Shown: piece after piece, positions 9,075 to 17,141 of the stretch
How the letters are laid out: every line of letters starts with the position of its first letter
Position numbering within the stretch: position 1 is the first letter of the stretch
Origin: an uncultured Aquimarina sp.
Lineage (GTDB): Bacteria; Bacteroidota; Bacteroidia; Flavobacteriales; Flavobacteriaceae
DNA: 64,000 bases
Direction: 5' to 3'
NCBI GenBank assembly: GCA_947500505.1
Contig: CANMSL010000003.1
Span: forward strand, 62,001 to 126,000
The notes under the pieces: model-generated
The model's input: the letters and a program-made list of their open reading frames with translations, nothing else
Databases searched by the model: none
Told to the model about the DNA's origin: nothing
Translations under genes and position numbers: made by a program

Positions 9075-10742
9075 ATGAAATTATATAGAAGTTTTTTATA
9101 CGCATTTCTTTTGATAGGTATATTCACATCTTGTGAAGGAGACCTTGACATTGAATTAGAAGACGATGACGATCTGCTTGCTGAAGACGTATTTAATGAA
9201 CCCGGAGGGTATTTAAGAGCTATTGGAGGAGTTTACGGAAATCTTTCCGTTGTTGGGATAAATGGTGACCCTGGCAGCTCGAACCTCGCCGGAATCGATG
9301 CTGGTACCGGAAACTATATTAGAGGGTTGTTCAATTTACAAAGTTTATCTTCTGATGAGGTAATTTGGAATTTTGAAAATGATCCAGGTATACGCGATAT
9401 TCAGAGAAACAGTTGGGATGCTAATAACGTTATAGTTCTCGGTTTTTGGGCAAGAGCAACTTTCGAGATTTCATTAGCCAATGAATTCTTAAGGCAAACT
9501 ACTGATGCTAAGTTAGACGAAAGAGGAGAAAACGAAGCTACAAGGGCAGAGGTCAGAGCCTACCGAGCCGAAGCCCGGGTTTTAAGAGCACTGGCTAACT
9601 ATCATTTATTGGATCTATTTAGAAGGGCTCCCTTTGCAACAGAAGACACCCCTGTTGGATTTACACAAGTTCCTGAAATAACAGGAAGAGAATTGTTTGA
9701 ATACATTGAAAATGAACTGATAGAAGCTGATACCGATTTGCTTGATGTTAATCCCGGAAATATTATGCAATATGGTCGTGTGAATAAGGGAGTCGCTAAA
9801 ATGATTTTGGCTAAACTTTACCTTAATGCAGAAGTGTATCTGGGTGATGGCAATGATCGTTTCTCTGATTGTGTAACCGTTTGTCAGGAAATCATTAATA
9901 GCGGTTACTCTTTAAGCACCAATTATCTTTATAATTTTAATGCAGATAACAATACCAACGGAGCTCAAAATGAAATTATTTTTCCAGTTATAGCCGATGG
10001 TGTTTCGGTTAGGAACTTTGGTGGTGCAAGTATTATCATTCAGGGACAACAGAATCCTGACATCACTTTTCAACCTACACCTCAGTCTTTTGGTGTAGGA
10101 GGTTTTGGAAATCTGTTTAGAGTAAGAGCAGAACTTTCTGAAGTTTTTGCCAATGATCCAATATTTCAAAATGACCAAAGAAACACGCTAGTCACCGAAG
10201 ACATTCCAGCGGATCCTGGTAGTACAGATCCATCTACTCCGAGGGATATCAATATAGGACCCGATCTCTTAGACAGATCAACAGGGTATTTGATGGCAAA
10301 ATATTCCAATCTAACATCAAATGGAGATGCAGGAGCAGATCCTACCTTTGTGGACACTGATTTTCCACTATTCAGACTTGCTGATGTATACTTAATGTAT
10401 GCAGAAGCGCATTTAGAAAGTGGAGCGGGAGACCGTGGAATTGCTCTAGGGTATATTAATGAATTGAGGCAAAGAGCCTTTGGAAATACTTCAGGAAATA
10501 TTACAGATCCAGAACTTACTCTTGATTTTATTTTAGATGAGCGAGCAAGAGAATTACATTGGGAGGCTAACAGAAGACAAGATCTTATCAGATTTGGTCG
10601 ATATACTGGAGGATCCTACATCTGGTCTTTTAAAGGAGGGCCGCAAAATGGTACCGCCATCTCAGAAGATTTCAGACTATTTCCGGTTCCGGAATCCAGT
10701 AGGGCAGCGAATCCAAATTTGGGTCAAAATAATGGATTTTAA
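9075..10742 (+). CDS. susD: SusD/RagB-family surface glycan-binding lipoprotein
   Basis: 555 residues with a type II signal peptide (lipobox IFTSC, Cys20). The acidic stretch after the Cys (EGDLDIELEDDDD) resembles the lipoprotein export signal that sends Bacteroidota lipoproteins to the cell surface. The helical N-terminal half includes TPR-like segments (RAEVRAYRAEARVLRALANYHLLDLF), and the C-terminal signature is FILDERARELHWEANRRQDLIRFGRY. SusD proteins form the lid of the SusC transporter and capture the glycan. It lies 11 bases after susC. Confidence 0.95.
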   Translation: MKLYRSFLYAFLLIGIFTSCEGDLDIELEDDDDLLAEDVFNEPGGYLRAIGGVYGNLSVVGINGDPGSSNLAGIDAGTGNYIRGLFNLQSLSSDEVIWNFENDPGIRDIQRNSWDANNVIVLGFWARATFEISLANEFLRQTTDAKLDERGENEATRAEVRAYRAEARVLRALANYHLLDLFRRAPFATEDTPVGFTQVPEITGRELFEYIENELIEADTDLLDVNPGNIMQYGRVNKGVAKMILAKLYLNAEVYLGDGNDRFSDCVTVCQEIINSGYSLSTNYLYNFNADNNTNGAQNEIIFPVIADGVSVRNFGGASIIIQGQQNPDITFQPTPQSFGVGGFGNLFRVRAELSEVFANDPIFQNDQRNTLVTEDIPADPGSTDPSTPRDINIGPDLLDRSTGYLMAKYSNLTSNGDAGADPTFVDTDFPLFRLADVYLMYAEAHLESGAGDRGIALGYINELRQRAFGNTSGNITDPELTLDFILDERARELHWEANRRQDLIRFGRYTGGSYIWSFKGGPQNGTAISEDFRLFPVPESSRAANPNLGQNNGF

Positions 10743-10771
10743 AATAACAAAAATTTAAAACATACAGAACA

Positions 10772-11926
10772 ATGAAAAAGATATCAATTTTAATTTTGGC
10801 GTTCATAAGCATATTAGTTTTTAACGCTTGTGTAGAAGATGAAGATCCCATATTTGTAGCTCAAGAAGCTGGGGAACCAAGAATTGTTTCACCTAACGCT
10901 ACAGTAAGCTTAAGCAGAGAAACTGCTGACCAACCTGGTGTAACTATCGTTTGGGAAGATGCAAATTATAACGTAGCTACTCCTATAACTTACACTGTAG
11001 AAGCCTCTCCAGGAGGATCTGGTTTTAATACTCCATTTGTCGCAGGAAGTACTCCCGAAAGATTCTTCAGCTTTACAATAGGAGAACTAAATGCGTTAGC
11101 AATTAATGCAGGGTTGCCAACCGGAGAAGAGGGAGCTTTAGAAATAAGAGTAAAGTCATCAGTTGGAACTAATGGCGGTGCTGAAATGATTTCTGATTTC
11201 ACGATATTGACTTTGACACCGTATGAAGCAATCATTCCACTTAAAAGTTTGTTCTTTGTTGGTAACGCCGTTGATACTAATAAAGATGGAGTTGCAAATG
11301 ACTCTGATTGGGATAATGGAAGTGGAGCAGATGCCACAAATACTTATTTATTCAGAGATGCAAACAATCCCGATGTGTTTTATTTTCAAGGATTCTTTGA
11401 GGCAAATGAGTTTAAATTGTTGGAAATTCAAGGGCAATGGCAACCACAATGGGGACTTGATAATGGAAATCTTTCGAGTAGTGATATTTTAGGTGGTGAT
11501 CCAGGCGCATTTGTGGTACCAACGGCTGGTTATTATTCGTTAGAACTTAATATCAATGAAGATGAACTAACCTATTCTTTGGATCCAATCGATGCAAGTG
11601 CTGCACCAGTATACACTTCAATGGGATTAATGGGGTCTGCCAGAACAGGTGATGATTCCGGGTGGGATGCAAATGCCAATCCTGACACCAATCTAACACA
11701 GTCCCCTTTCAATCCACATATTTGGTATTTAGAAGGGTATACCGTATTTAATGGTGAATTAAAAATAAGAGCTGATGATGATTGGACAAATAGTTGGGGA
11801 GCAAATCCTGGACTTTCCGGACAAGGTAATAATAACAATGATCCGAATATTATTGTAACAGCTGGTACTTATGATATATGGTTTAATGATTTAGATGGAC
11901 GTTTTATCCTTATACCTATTAACTAA
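10772..11926 (+). CDS. SusE-like starch-binding outer-membrane lipoprotein
   Basis: 384 residues with lipobox FNAC at Cys20 followed by acidic residues. The N-terminal part (about 35-150) has the SusE immunoglobulin-like pattern (RETADQPGVTIVWEDANY, SFTIGELNALA). Two related C-terminal modules follow at about 155-275 and 280-384. Each pairs a DSGW/DSDW segment with an aromatic-rich core (FQGFFEANEFKLL, EGYTVFNGELKIR) as in the starch-binding modules of SusE/SusF. It has no catalytic motif. Its place between susD and the amylase supports a role in holding starch at the surface. Confidence 0.85.
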   Translation: MKKISILILAFISILVFNACVEDEDPIFVAQEAGEPRIVSPNATVSLSRETADQPGVTIVWEDANYNVATPITYTVEASPGGSGFNTPFVAGSTPERFFSFTIGELNALAINAGLPTGEEGALEIRVKSSVGTNGGAEMISDFTILTLTPYEAIIPLKSLFFVGNAVDTNKDGVANDSDWDNGSGADATNTYLFRDANNPDVFYFQGFFEANEFKLLEIQGQWQPQWGLDNGNLSSSDILGGDPGAFVVPTAGYYSLELNINEDELTYSLDPIDASAAPVYTSMGLMGSARTGDDSGWDANANPDTNLTQSPFNPHIWYLEGYTVFNGELKIRADDDWTNSWGANPGLSGQGNNNNDPNIIVTAGTYDIWFNDLDGRFILIPIN

Positions 11927-11940
11927 ATATAAAGAATCAA

Positions 11941-13389
11941 ATGAAAAATATTTTAAAAATATCTTATAAAACCATCCTCCTTCTCGGAGGAGTGGTTTTA
12001 GGTATGCAAGCTTGTTCTGATGATGATGACTCATCAAATAGACAGTCCGTAGTAGAAGATATAAAACTCGATCTTAGTCAATTTCAAAAAGAAGATTCAG
12101 GAGTGATGATGCAGGCATTTTATTGGGATGTAGAACCAAGATTTGCCTGGTATGATGAAGTGAGTACCAAAATAGAAGATTGGTCAGCATCAGGAATTAA
12201 TAGAATTTGGCTTCCGGCTCCTGGCAAAGGAGCATCCGGTGGATTTTCTATGGGATATGATCCTTCAGATTACTTTGATGTAGGGGAATTTGATCAACAC
12301 GGAACTGTAGAAACAAGATTTGGATCTAGAGTCGAACTAGAAAATCTAATTCAAAAATCTCATGACAATAATATAGAAGTTATTGCAGATATCGTTATGG
12401 GACATAATTCTGGAGGTGGATTACAGGACAACCCATTTAGACCAGGAGATACGGAAGTTTTTAGTTTATTCAATGAAGAAAATGGGAATGCTTCAGGGAA
12501 ATTTAATCGTTCTTATGAACACTTTCATCCTAATAATATTCACGCTAATGATGAACAAGCGTTATTCTTTGAAAAAACGGATTTGTGTCATGATCAACAA
12601 TATGTACAAGATTGGTTATGGGGTCGTGACGATTCTGTGGCAGAATTTTATAAAAATACATTAGGTTTTGATGGATGGCGTTTTGATTATGTAAAAAGTT
12701 TTGATCCTAAGTGGATTACAGCTTGGAATGATAAGGTTGGAGGTTTTTCTGTAGGTGAAAATTTTGATGGTAATGAGCAGGTACTTAAAGATTGGGTTGA
12801 TGCATCGGGATCACCTGCTTTTGATTTTGCTTGTTTTTATAGATTAGATGAAACATTAGATAGAGCAAAAGATCTAACGGCATTAGGAAACGCAGGAAAT
12901 ATGTTACGTAAGTTAGATCCATCTAATGCTGTAACTTTTACAGCTAATCATGATACTGAAAAAGATGAAAATCCTGATAATAGAATAAGTTATGCTAACA
13001 AACTACTAGCTTATTCTTATATCCTTACACATGATGGTTATCCAACAATTTTTTATCTGGATTATGAAAATGAATCCTTCAAAGAACCTCTTAAAAGGCT
13101 TATAACTATCTATAATACTATTGCTACAGGGGATATTGAAGTAATAGAAGCTAATGAAGATGAATACATAATGAAAAGAAGCGGAGATGCTGACAACCCT
13201 GGATTAATTCTTTATATGAATATAAGTAATCAAACCAAGCAGTACAATGTAAATTCTAATTGGGTTGATAAAACTTTAGTAGATTATACTGATAATTCTG
13301 CCGCAACACCTACTACAGACACAAACGGTAATGTAATAATACAAGCTCCGGGTAGAAGCTTTTCTGTTTGGTCTATCGCAAAAGAATAA
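11941..13389 (+). CDS. GH13 alpha-amylase lipoprotein (SusG-like role)
   Basis: 482 residues with lipobox MQAC (Cys25) followed by SDDDDSS, consistent with anchoring on the outside of the outer membrane. The GH13 barrel is complete: Asp249 nucleophile in GWRFDYVKS, Glu273 acid/base in VGENFDG, Asp338 in TANHDTEKD. The start QAFYWDVEP and the length resemble compact liquefying alpha-amylases. It lacks an obvious inserted CBM of the SusG type; substrate holding may fall to the SusE-like neighbour. It cuts internal alpha-1,4 bonds of starch to supply SusCD. Last gene of the operon, closed by a strong terminator. Confidence 0.93.
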   Translation: MKNILKISYKTILLLGGVVLGMQACSDDDDSSNRQSVVEDIKLDLSQFQKEDSGVMMQAFYWDVEPRFAWYDEVSTKIEDWSASGINRIWLPAPGKGASGGFSMGYDPSDYFDVGEFDQHGTVETRFGSRVELENLIQKSHDNNIEVIADIVMGHNSGGGLQDNPFRPGDTEVFSLFNEENGNASGKFNRSYEHFHPNNIHANDEQALFFEKTDLCHDQQYVQDWLWGRDDSVAEFYKNTLGFDGWRFDYVKSFDPKWITAWNDKVGGFSVGENFDGNEQVLKDWVDASGSPAFDFACFYRLDETLDRAKDLTALGNAGNMLRKLDPSNAVTFTANHDTEKDENPDNRISYANKLLAYSYILTHDGYPTIFYLDYENESFKEPLKRLITIYNTIATGDIEVIEANEDEYIMKRSGDADNPGLILYMNISNQTKQYNVNSNWVDKTLVDYTDNSAATPTTDTNGNVIIQAPGRSFSVWSIAKE

Positions 13390-13416
13390 ACATAAACGTA
13401 TTTAATTAGCCTTAAT

Positions 13417-13454
13417 AAAAGAGTGTTTTTTTTAAAAAAAACACTCTTTTTTTT
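13417..13454 (+). terminator. Strong rho-independent terminator after the sus operon
   Basis: Perfect 17-bp inverted repeat (13417-13433 with 13434-13450; core AGAGTG) followed by more T residues, 28 bases past the amylase stop. The A and T ends make it able to act on both strands. Confidence 0.9.
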
Positions 13455-13583
13455 GGTAACAAATCACCCCCAATATGAACTTATGATTATAAATGATATA
13501 GGATCTGTCCAGGTAAGATAGCAAAATCGAAAAGAATTACTTTACTTTGTAACAGATCAGAAGATACAAAACTAAAACTCTTA

Positions 13584-15788
13584 ATGCCAAAATTTCCCTT
13601 TTATAAACAGGCTGAATCTAAAGATTGCGGACCTACTTGTATTAAAATCATTGCTAAACATTATGGAAAAGTTCTGAATACCCAGAACCTTCGATCCTTA
13701 AGTGAAACCACCAGAGAAGGAAGTTCTTTACTTGGTTTAAGTGAGGCCGTAGAAAGTATCGGATTCAGATCACTGGGAGTAAAATTATCACTGGATCAAT
13801 TACTGGAAGTGCCATTACCCTGTATTGTACACTGGAATAAAGTACACTATGTTGTTGTCTATAAAATCAAATCTACCAAAAAAGGTGGGATGACCATTTA
13901 CGTATCCGATCCTGCACACGGTTTGATTACCTATACCAAAGAAGAATTTATTAAAGCCTGGATCGGTAATAATGCAGATCAAACTACTGAAGAAGGGGTT
14001 GCATTATTAGTAGAACCGACACCTAAATTCTATAACGACAATATAGACGAAAAAGATGAAGAGTTTGGTTTTAAGTTCATCTCTAAGTATGTTTTTAAGT
14101 ACAAGAAATTTATCTTTCAGCTAATACTTGGGTTAACAGCGGGTAGTTTACTACAGCTTATCACTCCCTTCCTTACACAAAGTATTGTTGATGTTGGTAT
14201 AGAAAATAAAGATATTGATTTTGTATATCTGGTGTTAATAGCCCAATTATCGCTATTTGTTGGTCGTACATTGATTGATGTTTTAAGAAGCTGGATTTTA
14301 CTACATTTAAGTACCAGAATTAATATTTCATTAATATCTGATTTCTTTATAAAATTGATGAACCTCCCCATCTCCTACTTTGATGTAAAAATGACGGGAG
14401 ACTTATTACAGCGAATCAATGATCATAAAAGAATCGAGCAAATACTAACCATGTCATCGCTGAATGTTTTGTTTTCGATGGTTAACCTTATCGTGTTCAG
14501 TATTGTTTTGATCTACTATAGTTTCTCTATATTTACTGTGTTTGCTATCGGTAGCGCCTTTTATTTTGCGTGGATATTAATATTCTTTAAAAAGCGTAAA
14601 AAATTAGATTATAAGCGCTTCTCTCAGATCAGTGAGGAACAGAGTAAGGTGATCGAATTAGTAAACGGAATGCAAGAGATCAAATTGCATAATGCCGAAA
14701 AAAGAAAACGATGGAACTGGGAGTTTGTACAAGCGAAACTTTTTAGAATATCGATAGAGAACCTTGCTTTAGAACAATATCAAAGCGTTGGTTCAGCATT
14801 TATCAATGAACTAAAAAATATATTAATCACTGTTCTTTCGGCAGTATTAGTAATTGACGGTGAAATCACATTGGGTATGATGCTGGCAATCACTTCTATT
14901 GTCGGACAGTTAAATGCACCTATTACCCAATTGATCAATTTTTTAAGAGAATTGCAGGATGCTCAAATCTCATTGGAGCGTCTTGGTGAAATTCATAACA
15001 AGGAAGATGAAGAAAAATCCGGCGATGAAAAAATTCGGGAGATTGCAGAAAACTCAGGTTTTGAAATTAAGAATCTTAGTTTTAGATATGTAGGATCAGA
15101 TAAACCAGTCTTGCAAAATCTGGATTTATCCATTCCTGCAAATAAAATTACCGCGGTTGTTGGAGTAAGTGGTAGTGGAAAAACTACGCTTATGAAGCTT
15201 CTGTTAAAGTTCTATGAACCTGACGAAGGTCAAATATTTATTGGCTCTCATGATTTGCAACACGTATCACAAAAAGCCTGGAGAGATCAGTTTGGGGTGG
15301 TTATGCAGGAAGGGTATATATTTAATGATACTATAGCTAATAATATTGCTGTTGGTGAAGATTACGTGGATAAGAAAAAACTGGCTCATGCAGTGGATGT
15401 TGCGAATATAAAAGAATTTGTGGAGTCCTTACCATTATCATATAACACAAAGATTGGTATGGAAGGTGTGGGACTAAGTACCGGACAGAAGCAACGATTA
15501 TTTATCGCTCGAGCAGTATATAAAAATCCAAAATTTTTATTCTTTGATGAGGCTACCTCTGCATTAGATGCCAATAATGAGAAAGTAATTATGGAAAAAT
15601 TAGATACCTTCTTCAGAGATAAAACAGTTATGGTTATTGCACATAGATTGAGTACTGTTAAGAATGCTGATCAAATTGTCGTTTTGGATAAAGGAGAAAT
15701 TATAGAAGTAGGTAATCACGAATCCTTAATTAAAAGGAAAGGAAGTTATTATAATTTAGTTAAAAATCAATTAGAACTGGGTAAATAA
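13584..15788 (+). CDS. Peptidase-containing ABC exporter (C39 bacteriocin-processing type)
   Basis: 734 residues in one chain. Residues 1-130 are a C39 cysteine peptidase (Cys15 in SKDCGPTC, His88 in VHYVVVY, Asp109 in VSDPAHG). Six membrane helices follow at about 165-440, then an ATPase from about 490 with Walker A GVSGSGKTT, signature LSTGQKQR (LSGGQ in most relatives), Walker B FLFFDEATSALD and switch His in AHRLST. This class removes double-glycine leaders while exporting small peptides. The HlyD-like gene 51 bases downstream is its adaptor. I found no leader-peptide gene nearby: 13455-13583 holds only a 12-codon reading frame. Confidence 0.93.
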   Translation: MPKFPFYKQAESKDCGPTCIKIIAKHYGKVLNTQNLRSLSETTREGSSLLGLSEAVESIGFRSLGVKLSLDQLLEVPLPCIVHWNKVHYVVVYKIKSTKKGGMTIYVSDPAHGLITYTKEEFIKAWIGNNADQTTEEGVALLVEPTPKFYNDNIDEKDEEFGFKFISKYVFKYKKFIFQLILGLTAGSLLQLITPFLTQSIVDVGIENKDIDFVYLVLIAQLSLFVGRTLIDVLRSWILLHLSTRINISLISDFFIKLMNLPISYFDVKMTGDLLQRINDHKRIEQILTMSSLNVLFSMVNLIVFSIVLIYYSFSIFTVFAIGSAFYFAWILIFFKKRKKLDYKRFSQISEEQSKVIELVNGMQEIKLHNAEKRKRWNWEFVQAKLFRISIENLALEQYQSVGSAFINELKNILITVLSAVLVIDGEITLGMMLAITSIVGQLNAPITQLINFLRELQDAQISLERLGEIHNKEDEEKSGDEKIREIAENSGFEIKNLSFRYVGSDKPVLQNLDLSIPANKITAVVGVSGSGKTTLMKLLLKFYEPDEGQIFIGSHDLQHVSQKAWRDQFGVVMQEGYIFNDTIANNIAVGEDYVDKKKLAHAVDVANIKEFVESLPLSYNTKIGMEGVGLSTGQKQRLFIARAVYKNPKFLFFDEATSALDANNEKVIMEKLDTFFRDKTVMVIAHRLSTVKNADQIVVLDKGEIIEVGNHESLIKRKGSYYNLVKNQLELGK

Positions 15789-15839
15789 TTTTCAATTCAG
15801 AATTCAGAATTAGTAATTTATAATTCGTAATTAAAATAT
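15789..15839 (+). repeat. Short AATTC-rich tandem-like repeat between exporter genes
   Basis: The 51-bp gap contains overlapping near-copies of TTCAGAATT and AATTCG/AATTAG units (for example at 15798-15812). It resembles slippage-prone filler and carries no recognisable promoter or terminator. Confidence 0.4.
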
Positions 15840-17138
15840 ATGCCAGATAATTTAGACGACATACAACTAAGAAGTGAAGAAGTTCAGGAGATACTAACTC
15901 GTGTACCGCATTGGATGATTCGATGGGGAAACTTATTAATATTAGCTTTGATATTACTTTTATTATTTCTTTCATGGATGCTAAAATATCCTGATACCAT
16001 TCCGGCACAGGCTATTATCACAACAGAAGCTCCTCTACAGAAAGAACAGGCCAATGTTAGTGAAAAAATAGAAGCTATATTAGTAAAAGAAGGAGATACC
16101 GTTCCGGAAGGAACTCCTCTGGCAATCTTAAGAAACACCGCAAATTATTTAGACGTTTTTACTTTAAAAAGAGTTATTGATACCATAACCATAAATAATA
16201 GACAAATCGAGTTTCCTTTTGATCAATTACCTCCCATTTTAGAACTTGGAGATATCCAAACAAACTATGCAACTTTTGAAAACAGTTATATAGAATATAG
16301 TCTAAATAAAGAATTACAACCTTATTCTGATGAAAATTTGGCTAATCAAATATCCTTATCAGAACTATATAGAAGGCAGGAAAGTATCCTTAGTCAAAAA
16401 AAGAGAGAAAAGAATGCGCTAAATTTTAAGAAAAAGGACTATGACAGGCAACAAGAGTTATATGATAAAGGTAGTATTTCTCAGCAAGAATTTGAACAAT
16501 CCGAAATTGAATATTTACGATTCGAAAATCAATATAAAAACTATGATACACAACTTTCTCAAATTAAGGAGAACATAAGCAATGCGAAAAAAACATCAAA
16601 AGGCACAGAGTTTAATCAGCAAAGAGAAGAAATTAGTTTACGCAATAAAGTAATTCAATCTTTTGATCAATTGAAGAAAAGTATCAAAGACTGGGAACTA
16701 AGATATTTACTTCAATCGGATATAGAAGGGAGAGTTTCATTTTCTAATTATCGTTTCGAAAATCAAAATGTTACTGCCGGAGATATCGTTTTCATTGTTA
16801 TACCTATCCAGGAATCTTCATCATATGTTGCTAAAATAAAAGCACCCACACAAAACTCTGGGAAAATAAAAATTAGTCAAAAAGCCATTATAAAATTAGA
16901 AAATTTTCCTGATGATGAATTTGGCATGTTAGAGGGTACCGTAGACTATATTTCTATGTTACCTGATAAAGACGGATTCTATCTAATTGATGTTAAATTG
17001 GAAAAAAGGTTAATCACCACTTATAATAAAGAAATCCCTTTTCAACAAGAAATGAGAGGTTCTGTAGAAATTATCACAGAAGATCTTAGATTAATTGAAC
17101 GATTCTTTTATCAATTCAGAAGTTTAATTGACAAATAA
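15840..17138 (+). CDS. HlyD-family periplasmic adaptor of the peptide exporter
   Basis: 432 residues. A short cytoplasmic N-terminus is followed by one membrane helix (about 24-47, LLILALILLLLFLSW), a biotinyl-lipoyl-like segment (ILVKEGDTVPEGTPLAIL), a long coiled coil at about 155-285 (many K, E and Q residues) and a beta-barrel region near 300-400. Such adaptors connect a C39 ABC exporter with an outer-membrane channel. It is probably co-transcribed with the exporter. No TolC-like gene is adjacent, so the outer-membrane partner must be encoded elsewhere. Confidence 0.88.
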   Translation: MPDNLDDIQLRSEEVQEILTRVPHWMIRWGNLLILALILLLLFLSWMLKYPDTIPAQAIITTEAPLQKEQANVSEKIEAILVKEGDTVPEGTPLAILRNTANYLDVFTLKRVIDTITINNRQIEFPFDQLPPILELGDIQTNYATFENSYIEYSLNKELQPYSDENLANQISLSELYRRQESILSQKKREKNALNFKKKDYDRQQELYDKGSISQQEFEQSEIEYLRFENQYKNYDTQLSQIKENISNAKKTSKGTEFNQQREEISLRNKVIQSFDQLKKSIKDWELRYLLQSDIEGRVSFSNYRFENQNVTAGDIVFIVIPIQESSSYVAKIKAPTQNSGKIKISQKAIIKLENFPDDEFGMLEGTVDYISMLPDKDGFYLIDVKLEKRLITTYNKEIPFQQEMRGSVEIITEDLRLIERFFYQFRSLIDK

Positions 17139-17141
17139 CAG

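Noticed and set aside
13455..13583. Possible leader-peptide gene for the C39 exporter
   Set aside because: The longest ATG frame has 12 codons and no double-glycine site; no plausible precursor can be supported.
15789..15839. AATTC-rich repeat as a CRISPR or mobile-element end
   Set aside because: Units are about 8-10 bases, overlapping and degenerate, without spacers, target-site duplication or a transposase nearby.
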